From assembly GCF_001632365.1 (NCBI RefSeq), contig NW_024468511.1, forward strand, positions 1,502,899 to 1,566,898: a stretch of 64,000 nt of DNA, in the 5' to 3' direction. The DNA is from Laetiporus sulphureus 93-53 (taxonomy: Eukaryota > Basidiomycota > Agaricomycetes > Polyporales > Laetiporaceae). Position numbers and translations under genes: made by a program. Positions 1 through 9,350 of this stretch are shown here, piece by piece (within the stretch, counting starts at the first letter, position 1; the number at the start of each line of letters is the position of its first letter). The notes beneath the pieces were generated by a model, which saw only the letters and a list, made by a program, of their open reading frames with translations, did not search any database and was not told the origin of the DNA.

Positions 1-18
1 AAAGGCCAGTTTACTCAC

Positions 19-1258
19 CGTGGAGGATTTTCATCTGTAGACGTGGGTCATAGGAGTCCACAAACGGTAATCGCCCGGTCAAGAGCGCGTACAACATCAC
101 CCCCAGCGCCCAGATGTCCTGTGCAGGATTAGGTGAACGCGGTGCCGAAGACGATGGAAGCAGTAACTCAGGCGCCGCATAGGGTAATGAACCTGGGTTG
201 TAGTCATAGTTCGAGGGCGTAGACTCGACGCTCGAAGATATGGGCAGTGGGCTAGAATTGCGATGGCGAGAACCACCCTCATGGCGAATCATGGATAGGT
301 GTGACGACAGATGGCCTTGCTTTCTGTGCGGTATTCTCGAATGCGCACCCAGGCGTGTCTTGTGTACTTTGTGCACATTACTCTGGGTTTGTTCTTCGTG
401 AATTTCGCCAATCTTGCGTGCCATTCCAAAATCAGAGATTCTACAAACACCCATCTCATCTACAAGCACGTTCTCGAGCTTCATGTCCCCGTGAACAATC
501 CCCGCCACCTCATGCAGATACCGAAGTCCCCGTACAACTTGTCTGAACATCATCCCCGCCTCGTCTTGTGGTAGAGCCGGACGCCCATCGCGTTTGAGGA
601 TGTCAAACAAGCTGCCCGCCGGACAGTAAAGGGTGAAGAAGTAATCTGCATTTGGTGTCCTATAGACAGAAAACAGCGGAAGAATGTGCTCGTGGCTGAG
701 TGTGCTCCATACCGCTGCTTCACGGTCAAGGCGCTTGCGAGCCAACACAGCATCAGCTTGCTTATCAAGATCCGACCGTCTCACGATTTTGACAGCGACA
801 GTGCCCCCTTGCGAAGACGTCGCTTGACGGATTACGGAGGACCCACCGACTGCAATTACGGGTCCCAGCTGGTAGCCAGAGATGATGTCTCCTTCGGAAT
901 CCGAGCGAGAAGCCGCTTCGGACAAGGTCGGGCTAAATGAAGACAGAAAAATGGCCGCAGGTGACATAGATTGATCTTGAGAAAGATCACCTTGTGAGAG
1001 AGAGGGAGCGAGAGAGGACGACAACAACACTGCACCTTCTACAGGTTCAAGCCTAGAAGCGAACTTTCCATTGAGATGGCTCGAAATGGCCTCCAACTGA
1101 AGAGACAACTGCTGTTCGTGCTCTAGACCCTTGGTCAGCGCATCCTCGTCGCAATCTCTGTTGTCGAGGGTGGAATTGGGACGCATGGTTGCAACGGTCT
1201 CATCATAATCGGGTATCGGTACTCCGTGTTGCGTTGATTCAGATGCAGCAGATAGCAT
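19..1258 (-). CDS. Serine/threonine protein kinase, first exon (gene runs off the window)
   Basis: Phosphotransferase with a low-complexity Ser-rich N-terminus of about 125 residues followed by a kinase domain. Seen: a glycine loop of the form AVGGSSVIRQA, the VAVKIV lysine, a catalytic loop HGDMKLENVL, the DFGMA metal site, an 80-residue Ser/His-rich insert in the activation segment, then the APE motif as YAAPELL and DIWALGVMLYALLTGRLPF. The exon ends at a good donor (GTGAGT) at positions 18-13, so the C-terminal lobe lies outside the window. The HRD arginine is replaced by Gly (HGD) while the catalytic Asp is kept, as in RD-less kinases that do not need activation-loop phosphorylation. The domain style resembles fungal CAMK-like or Npr1/Hal kinases, but I cannot assign a subfamily. 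The ATG at 1258 is the first in frame. Confidence 0.85.
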
Positions 1259-2444
1259 TCAAAGAGCAGATGCGTTTTAGGGATGGATTGAGCGAGAAGA
1301 GGGATATATATGCGCGATCGGATGCGGATACGACCACGGAATGAGAAGTACGGGTGATGGTAAGGGGGAAAGCGGAGCAAGGGACGAGGAGCCCCGCAGC
1401 GCTTAGCAATATTAGTGCCTGCTTACGTAATGTAACCAATTTTAGCAGGTGTAGAGTTAGCGCTGAAGTCATTCAACGGCTGCTCCTGCGCAGCGCATGC
1501 AGTAATCACGTTCGAATTTGCGTCTGTATCCCACAAAACACTTGTGATAGAAACACTTCCCTCGAGTAAAGCCTTGAGTGTATTTATGTCGTCATTTTTT
1601 TTTGTTTTTTTTTTGGGGGGGGACTCTTTTTCGTCACTACCTAGTACCGGAGTCACATGTCAAATATCTAACGGGTAATATTGAGGTGACAGATACAAGT
1701 AGTTGGATGGCTACACGGTAGGCAAAAAACAGAGGAATAGGAGAACGTCGAGTTTTTGAGATTTCGTTCGAAACCATGCGAGGTTGAAGAGCGAGAGATA
1801 TCCGACGATACTGGATCTTCAAGGTGCCCTAATGATGGCTTATATTCCCTTCAGACTCAGCCGAAAAACCCCTATGATCATCGTGCCATCGATTGACTGG
1901 GACAACTTATAAGTGTACCATCTTCCGTTTGGGCTGTAACGGTACTCCTGGGTCACGTCAAAACGGCCTGCAGCCAGACTGAATCAACATGAGCCGGAGT
2001 TGCTGGATTGTGGCCATCCGAGAAGCGGCCACCGGCAGATACAGCTTCTCTCTAATCACACTCTCAAGCAGCCTCGTATATGATCAAACTCGTCACAATA
2101 CGGGCAAGCCAGTTTGGGCGGCTAGAGTTGCAAGCCAAGCCACATTTCGGATCGCGATCGATACAAAGCTTGAGTTTCAATAGTTTTTCACTGTCATTGC
2201 AGTGCTAGAATAACAGCAGTTCGTCATGGAGGTCTCTTTTGTTCGAAGAGTACTTGACGATGATTTATCGAGAACGCACCAATATTATCCACGCAAGATT
2301 GCTGCTTGTTATTCTATAGATCATATCAGTCCTGACATCTAACGTTATACATGCTCCGGGGAGAAATTCGCTGCATTACAAACGACGGAAGCATGATGAG
2401 GCCCGGCTTCGATAAGAACAATCTGGGCTAGCTTACTGTCATCA
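1259..2444. other. Intergenic region upstream of the kinase
   Basis: No recognisable gene on either strand. It should hold the kinase promoter (about 1260-1600) and the 3' region of the next minus-strand gene. A homopolymer-rich tract of T runs followed by G8 lies at 1588-1622. Confidence 0.6.
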
Positions 2445-2872
2445 TCAGCGATCCTTCAAATATTCAAGCACCTCTAAAATGCGCAGATTATGGCTGCTTT
2501 CTACCGTTCCGCGTGCCAAAAGGTCTGCGCCACACAGTAAAGGGCGTAAATGCACCGTGAAGACCGCCACATACCACTATCGGTGGTAGTCCGTGCAATC
2601 GCAAAGTAGTGCGGCGACCATCCGCTAAATGTCAATGGCACACTTTTGTGTCCCTCTTCAGGCTTCCATCCGAGAGCCTCTGCGAGGGGCTGCTCGACAT
2701 ACAGTGTCTCGTTGTCGAGCACCACTTTGAACTCTCGACGGTTCTTAGGACCCCCGGTGGACAGAAGCCGTCTCCCGGTCGCATTTAACCGGGAGTATGC
2801 GATGCGCGGTAACCCAGGCGGAAACATGAAGATAGAGCAGCAACGTCCGAGGTGGCGGCGAAAGGGAAGCAT
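2445..2872 (-). CDS. Small mitochondrial-type conserved hypothetical protein (two exons)
   Basis: Two exons, 2872-2575 and 2524-2445, joined across a 50-nt GTATGT...CAG intron that keeps the frame, give about 125 residues. The N-terminus is rich in Arg, Ser and Leu and almost free of acidic residues (MLPFRRHLGRCC..., then SRLNATGRRLLSTGG), a typical mitochondrial presequence with a likely cleavage site near the RRLLST stretch. The body contains VVLDNETLYVEQPLAEALGW and a short helical C-terminus ending EVLEYLKDR. I do not recognise the family. The gene is divergent from the Fic gene, with only 191 bp between the two start codons. An in-frame second ATG (MFPPGLPRIAY) would also leave a presequence. 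Confidence 0.7.
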
Positions 2873-3063
2873 TGAGGCCGCTGAGTTTGAATGCTGCAGC
2901 TGGAGTGTGGCGGAGGTGGCGGCGAGAACGGTCGAAGTGCGTTAGTAGGATTGAAATATTGATCTTTCCCCCTTCACTCAGGAATTAGACGAGGCGGAGC
3001 CCGAAGCAGCGCTCAGATCTTTCTGCGTTGCGATAGATCCTGAGGACTACTGCTATCAGTGAC
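2873..3063. promoter_or_regulatory. Short divergent promoter region
   Basis: Only 191 bp separate the start codons of the mitochondrial-type gene (-) and the Fic-domain gene (+), so both promoters and both 5' leaders must lie here. No clear TATA element is seen. Shared regulation is an inference from spacing alone. Confidence 0.5.
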
Positions 3064-6000
3064 ATGTCAGCCCACGCAGCCCGTCTCGCTCGTTTGTTTA
3101 CACCAGAGTACGCTTGTCGTATCAATGCTCAAATTGTGCATCCGGCGAAGTCAGGCGTGGTGAAGCCGAACGAGCTGGAATCAGCCTTCTCACGGCCGCT
3201 GGACGTCTCTATCTACAAGCCTAACCAACCTGCCACGTATCTGGCAGCCACGCTGTCTTACGGAATCATAAAAGGTGCGTATTTGACCGTTCTTTGATGA
3301 TGCTTTGATCACGCAAACGTACATCAGCAAAAGTGTCGATTTCGCGTGAGGCCCTCGCAAGCGCTGGCGACCCTCATAAGCGCGCGCAAGCCTTGCGGGT
3401 TACTTGCAAGGGGACTGCAAGGCTTGTTCGGACATTGCGAGAGGGCCACAAGCCTGGCGAAAAATCGCCAGGCTTGTGCAACACTTGCGCTACCCGAGCG
3501 AGCCTTGTTTTATCTTATAAGGGTCATATATGTCTGCCGAGGCTCTTGTAGGGTTGGCCATCGGTCTCGGAGGGACTCCGAGCTAGAAATTATTGATACA
3601 CTCTGAGGCCCTTCTACCGGCAAGCAAAGCTTGCGATTAACGAGTTGGGGAATGATCAGGAGGTCCACGAATGATGTTATAAATTACTATAGATCAATAT
3701 ACATTTGTATCTGTCCTCTCACAAAGCAGCCAGGCAGAGGGGTCAAGGAATAGCCTTGTTGGCCATGCAGCTCAGCAAGTACCAATCCAGACCCGCATTT
3801 GTGAAGCATTCTAAGGTTGATATTGTCAGCGTGAAGTTCAGGACCAGGACGAGGAAGAGGAACGAGAGCCGGGCCGAACGCTTGCTTACTAAGCAGGCGG
3901 GCGAAGAAGAGACGCGCTCATCTGACATACGCGCTGTGTCTCTTCTCCCCGCCATGATCTCACTACCCGCTTGCCTCGCAGAGTCTTTGTTTCGAGCTGT
4001 TCTTCACTGTGTTTTTATCGTTACTCATTTCATTACACCCATACCATACCTGAGAGTACCTCGACCCAGGAACAAGGCTGCAGGGCACTGGAGGGAAGTC
4101 CGCTCAAGGCTGCGCTCCAGCAGCAACTATTGAATGCGTAAATGAGGAGCGCGCTACACTCAACGCATCCAGGGCGAACGGGCATGCGCTTGGCGGTGAG
4201 ACTGTTTAGGAAGATGAGTATTCCTTCAACTATGAGGGCAACGAACTTCTTGCCGGCACCGAGTTGACAGAGAATGCCGCTGAGACCCCTACCGTGAACC
4301 TTGCTAATGCAGCCCGGCTTACGGGATTTATTCGTGGCATGTTTTTCAATCCTTGCGAGAGGCTTTCTTGAAGGTCATGCGGGTGCTTACCAGCGTGCAT
4401 ATACCCACTTAAGAAGTCAAGCACATGTCGAGCTCGTCGAGCAGGAGCTTTTTCTCCATGGCACGAGCGTTCTTCCGAATTAGTTGGGGATCCTGGCTTG
4501 AAGATCCAACCGACCTCCCTCAAACTCGCTTCGACGCCAATCCATATCCTACTTACAACCGCAACGTCCGAAGAATGCCCCCGCGCTGGCAACGACCGCA
4601 CCCACGCTGGTGACGAATGCTCTCGTTCGGCGTCGAACGCCACACGCCGTTTCGCGACAGCAAACGGCTTACGCTCTCCGAGCCGTCCTGTCTTATATGC
4701 GCATGGACGGGCTACCGACATTATATATGCATGCATACAGTCATCCGCAGTGGCTGACCGTCCTTATGCGTCCTTGTCGACGGGTGCCTGCTCATTAATG
4801 CTGGCCACCAAACTCGTGCATCCTTTGGAACCTCACCAGCCATTGAGGTGTGCATCATCGGCCCAAAGGAAACCCTCACTGGTGTTGTTTTTCTGTGAGT
4901 CCACCGGGCCTTCACCGGACATCCGGCATGCATGCATTCGTGAATGTATCTTGATGCCATACAATGCAGCTGCTTTCTGGACTGTTCTGCGACATCATTC
5001 CCTTCTTGACCCATCGTTGAGAATGTCAGCCCGCCCAGCAAAGTTCTGTCGTGCAGAACTCTTGCTGCAAAGACGAGGCAGCCCAGGTCGCCGAAGTTGT
5101 GAGTCCTTCATCTACGGAAAATATCAGAACATTTTGCTTGTTGTTTAAACTTCATCCATTGATGCGTTTCTCTACCTCGTTCATCGGATCGTCTCTTCAT
5201 ATCATCCGTTAGAGCGTTTTCTCTCACTCGTTCGTTGGGAGCAGGCCATCCCTTTCATATCATGGAGTGCACATCCATCCCGCGTTATCTATCGGAGCAT
5301 TTTTCCATGTCGTCCGTTCACAGGCGCGTACTTTCGGGATCATAGGAGCATTTCTCCTCCCGTCACTGGCATACCTTCCACATTGTCTGTTTGCAGGCAC
5401 ATACCTTCGGGATTGTCGGAGCATTTCTCCTCCCATTTCTCAGCGTATGTTCAGCGTCATCTACTCAGAGGTGCGTGCCCTCGGAATCGCCGAGGCGTTT
5501 CTTCTCCCGTTTACGCATATGTTCTGTGTCGTCCGTTTATAGGCGCGTGCCTTGGGATCGTCGGAGCGTTTCTCCTCCCACTTTCAGCGTGTGCTCTGCA
5601 TCGTCCCTTCATAGACGCATGCCTTTGGGGTCATCAGAGCTCGTCCAGCACTTGATGATGTGTCTCTCGTGTATTATTATTGTACCATGTATTGCCTGCT
5701 ACTAGTAAACAGTAATATACAAATACTATTAACAACGGCCTTGTGAGCCTGAGAATTGTAATATAAGGCTTTGCAAGCCTGGCCATTCTCGCAAGCCTCG
5801 CAGTAACCTCGCAAACCTCGCTGTAACCTTGCAATGCCATGCAACAAATCGAGGTCGAAAACCTGCGGCTGGCAAGTGAGGTACAAGCCTTGTAGGGTTT
5901 GCGAGGTCTGGCAGACCATGCGAGGCCTTGCAAGGGCCTCGCGCGATTTTGACACTTTTGCTGATGTATGTGGATAGGACATCCATTCTTAGATGGGAAC

Positions 6001-6220
6001 AAACGGACCGGTATAATACGTTATGCCTGTGGAATGTGTGATGCTGATTTGTTCAACAGCTTTATTCCTTGCCAACGAGTATCTTCGAGCTCAAGGCCTC
6101 CCAGGCTTAGCTGATGCTGTGCATGAAGGTCTCGCCAAGATTGCCGATCAGCACATCAATGTCGCCGCAGGGAAGGTGGATGTGGAGGGCCTAGCGAAGG
6201 CGATAGGCTCACGCGGATGA
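3064..6220 (+). CDS. Fic/Doc-domain protein, three exons with a transposon in intron 1
   Basis: Exons 3064-3274, 5978-6010 and 6060-6220 join in frame to a protein of about 134 residues, the usual size of the Doc (death-on-curing) branch of the Fic superfamily. These enzymes AMPylate or phosphorylate a target hydroxyl; in bacteria Doc phosphorylates EF-Tu. The 33-nt second exon carries exactly the signature loop HPFLDGNKR, with the catalytic His, the acidic residue and the Asn/Arg that hold the nucleotide. Exon 1 has the upstream helices (LSYGIIK just before the loop) and exon 3 has FLANEYLRAQGL. No autoinhibitory (S/T)xxxE(G/N) helix is obvious. Intron 1 is 2703 nt because an inverted-repeat element sits in it; intron 2 is 49 nt. 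The splice borders GTGCGT...TAG and GTATAA...CAG are intact, so the gene may still be expressed. No antitoxin-like partner is visible nearby. Role in the fungus unknown. Confidence 0.85.
3317..3361 (+). repeat. Left terminal inverted repeat of the intron element
   Basis: About 45 bp, matching the reverse complement of the right end except for a few substitutions around the fifth A/T-rich step. It begins 42 nt downstream of the 5' splice site of Fic intron 1. Confidence 0.75.
5240..5640 (+). repeat. About five degenerate tandem repeats of ~72 bp
   Basis: The phrase GGAGCATTTCTCCTCCC or a close variant recurs near 5346, 5419, 5493 and 5564, with a weaker fifth unit near 5635, i.e. a period of about 71-74 bp. 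Each unit also holds CGTCCGTTYATAGGCGC and GCCTTCGGGAT-like blocks. The array lies inside the right part of the intron element. Confidence 0.7.
5927..5971 (-). repeat. Right terminal inverted repeat, overlapping the intron 3' splice region
   Basis: Inverted copy of the left end. It stops only 6 nt before the 3' AG at 5976-5977. The TIR contains TTGCTGATG, a fungal branch-site match (CTRAY), 11-17 nt from the AG. No other branch site fits between the element and the exon. Confidence 0.65.
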
Positions 6221-6770
6221 TAGCGGCCCATAATCGTATTGTATCTATTGAATGTACAGGCATTTAACGTAAAACTTGAAGTGTGGTTGAGATAAGTGTG
6301 AAATCTGCTTTTGTTCGCGTCTCTTGATTAAGTGCGCCACTTACCGCAATGCCGCCATAAACTGCTAATGCACATCAATATGTCAAGCAGCCAACGGTTA
6401 AATCATCGAAGCCAGCGCCTCGCATGAGACGAATCGACTGTCGTTCTAGGTGCCACTCCGCGCCTGTGATTGCCGCTCGAGTCAGACCCCCCACAGGAAG
6501 AAGAGTTACCCTGCACAACGTGCAGAATGAGAACCGCAGCGGTAGACTTGATCATCGCCAGTCAAGTGAACACCAATGTATTGAAGCACTCGCCTCCTCC
6601 TCTGAAGATGAGAGCAATGCACCAGGACTCGACATGTCAGAACTTTCTGGAAGATCGAGAACTGGCCACCGTGTCAGCAGTTTTCAAGCGGGCATCCCGT
6701 CAAACGTCGACGCTGCAATTGATCAAACAAAAGGATGCGCAGTAAAGTACTTAGCATACATACAGCCAAC
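6221..6770. other. Convergent intergenic region (Fic / ssr4 3' ends)
   Basis: About 550 bp between the Fic stop and the Ssr4 stop. It should contain both 3' untranslated regions. No further gene or repeat recognised. Confidence 0.5.
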
Positions 6771-8140
6771 CTACGTGGCCAACTCCTCGGCTGCTTCTGT
6801 AGAGTCCATCGATACGTCTTCCAGCTCGTCACTTGCACCCACTACCGTTTCCGCACCGAGTCTGGCTTCTCTTCTCGCTGCCGCCTTCGCCTGTAGCTCC
6901 TCAACCTCTGTGGCGAGCTTCGCCTATGGAGATATCTATGAAGTCCATAAACAAGCCAGTAAAGGCAGCACTCACAGCTTTCTCATCCAGTGCGGTTTTA
7001 TCAAAGATGGAGAACGGCGGAGGAGGAGCCTCGAATTTCTTTCTCTGGCCTGATTTCAGCGCGATCAGTTTCAATACGCAGAAATAGCTGATGGAAGCGC
7101 TCTCACCGAATGCAGCAAACATAAACACCTCATTCATAAATTCGTGATTCCGCCGGTATCGTGTTAGTGCAAGTGTCCTCGTCGAGATCATGTCAGATTC
7201 GTCCGCAGAGTCATCCTCTTCTAGCCGTTGCTGACTCTGCACATGACGCTGCACACGAAGGTTAGTCATCACATAGGACAAGTGAGCAATGACTTACATT
7301 CATACTTGCACTACGCTCCCTTGCCCTCCGCTCTAGCGCATCCATATTGCTATTCTGCTGGGCGAGCAGCGACTGTGGGTTGCCTATGATGCCCGCTCCG
7401 AATCCCATGCCCATCATGGAAGGTGGATGCCGGTCGCTCACGGATGGGTGTGCATTCGGGAGTACCTTCTGTCCCACCCTGTCCCCTCCGACGAAGACCG
7501 CCGGTTCATTGGTGATCGGTCTAAGCGGGTACGAACGAACGGGCTGATTAAGATTAGGCATGATTGCTGCCTCGCTTTCAATACAAGAGCACGAGATGAA
7601 GAATGAAGTGAGACCACGTACGCATCGCCTGGCCGCGAGTGTAGTGGATGAGGACCAGCCCGGGGTTAGCGCCCTTGTTCATGCGGTATCGCCGTCTCAC
7701 GCGCCACGCCGAGTTGTCTTGTCCTGGAACAAAGCCGAACTTTATCTCCATAACCTCCAGTTCCTACCCAGACATTACGGTCAGAGAATGATGGCCTGAA
7801 CGGACCTGCTAATTCTCACCCGACCTGCGCCGGCTTGTAGCACCGCTTTCTGCTCGTTATCCTGGTAGCGTACGCCGTCAATAGGAAAGGGCAGCTGTGG
7901 CGTAATGAACACAAGAAATATCTGCCCTTCTGCACTGACGGTGAGATTGAGCGTCGAGCTCCGAGTGACGTACACACCTGAAGGTTTGTCGATGTAACCC
8001 CAGACAAATGGGGTGTGTGTCGCCAGCTGAGCGGCACGAAGAAGCATGTGCACGGCAGTCTCATATGTAATGTTTGGCTGAGGGCTTATAGAGTCAGGAT
8101 ACTTGAGACAAAGGCCTTCGGTCTGAGTTTGCGTAGACAT
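6771..8140 (-). CDS. ssr4: Ssr4-type subunit of SWI/SNF and RSC chromatin remodellers
   Basis: Seven exons (8140-7978, 7929-7820, 7763-7622, 7566-7298, 7248-7107, 7049-6976, 6923-6771) join with consistent phases to about 350 residues. The N-terminal fungal Ssr4 domain is seen as GLCLKYPDSISPQPNITYET, the AAQLATHTPFVWGYIDKP stretch, GVRYQDNEQK and FGFVPGQDNSAWRVRRRYRM. A Gln/Met-rich linker (MGMGFGAGIIGNPQSLLAQQN) follows, then a C-terminal region with TRYRRNHEFMNEVF and an acidic, Ala/Glu-rich coiled-coil-like tail. In fission yeast Ssr4 is shared by SWI/SNF and RSC, so a nuclear role in nucleosome remodelling is expected. Introns are 48-58 nt. All coding parts look intact. Confidence 0.88.
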
Positions 8141-9350
8141 ATCCTGAACGAAAAGATATGGAACACAGCCTTGAATTTTATATGTACAATCGAAGGTCTT
8201 TGATCACCGATGCCAGTAGACAGACAATCTGGCAAGGCCTTTGATGATGCTGTGATAATTTTTGGTAAATGAGAGAGAAGGATCGGGCCCAGGATGAAAG
8301 ACGCGTGCCACAGACGCGGCAGTGCTGGGAGTTTGTTTGCACTTGTTAAAATCAGAAGCCTCCGCCTGCCTAAAATAGAATAGGCAGGCTGTACCCGTAA
8401 AATCATCCGAATTACTTTCGAAATCAAAAATATTCGCTGTTCGACATACTGACCATGCCTCTCTCGTACAGGTGTTTGTGTCAGTTCCGGATCACGGGTC
8501 GCTCAGGCTCGCAAATCTCAACCATCACGTAGTCACAATACTTCTCGGCAATGTTGACGTATACCGAAGATCGCTATTGAATGTAGCGGGTTTGGAGACA
8601 AAAGCACCGTGTTGAGTATACCTCCCACATAACGTCGCAGCGGGTCGATCCTTCCCATCGCTGGTGATTGCAAACCGTCGCTTCGACTTCGCCGAAGTCC
8701 CATTAGTGCATTGCCCTCCCTATCGCGGAGAGTGCCGCTTTGTGAGTGTCTTTTAACCGATGAATCTCAGTCAATGCTAGTTACGATCATGGGAATTGCT
8801 GTCATTACTGCTCACCGTATACCCGCTTTGACGTAAGCCCAATTTACGTACGAGCCAATCAGCGAGCACGGAACTGTGCTGGACATCGCATGTGAGCACC
8901 TGTAATCAGTGAAATCAGCAACGCTCATTCTCCATAGATAACCTCGAAGCTGCATTGCGGCGGCGACCTGCCGGAGCGCGCTTGTGATTGTTATCCCTTC
9001 CGTTGTGGCGTTGAACTGATGTATTCAACTTCAAACTCATCAGATTGCACACAGAAATTGGAGGCGACACATATGTGAGGCAGGAAAGGAAGTATATTAG
9101 TACAAGACGAGAAAATTGAAGCAACTATCGGTCGTACATCGTTGATGGAAATATACGATCTTTCACTCGACTTCCATAGCGTGATCCGTCGCACGCTTCT
9201 ACGCTCGGGCCGTGGCGTAATGTGAGTGTACGTTAGTCGCTTAGAAGCCAAAAATGGAGTCTTGTGGTTGCATAAAGGCTCCACCAACGCCATCACGCCT
9301 CTTGGCCAGCCCCGTACTCCATATCGTCTTGACGTACCTGCTGTCCATTC
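8141..9350. other. Intergenic region between ssr4 and P450-1
   Basis: About 1.2 kb between two divergent genes; it should contain both promoters. No coding sequence or repeat recognised. Confidence 0.5.

Larger units (their letters stand above)
3317..5971. mobile_element. Inverted-repeat DNA element inside the Fic gene intron
   Basis: The ends are inverted copies: 3317-3361 reads ACGTACATCAGCAAAAGTG then GTGAGGCCCTCGCAAG, and the reverse complement of 5927-5971 repeats it with few changes. Both ends run into sub-terminal arrays of CGCAAG/GCAAGCCT motifs (3355-3500 and 5740-5945). Removing it leaves a host intron of about 55 nt, the normal size here, which supports recent insertion. The interior encodes no intact transposase I can recognise, so it is probably a non-autonomous or decayed element. 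A target duplication is unclear: with ends at CAGCAAAAG the flanking octamers match at 5 of 8 positions, while ends at CATCAGC leave TA on both sides. The CAGCAAAAG-type ends plus CG-rich sub-terminal repeats suggest a KDZ-like superfamily, but this is a guess. Confidence 0.75.

Noticed and set aside
4230..4736. 168-codon minus-strand frame inside the Fic intron element
   Set aside because: Arg/Ala/Ser-rich composition, no domain and overlapping open frames on the other strand; probably GC-rich noise in a non-autonomous element.
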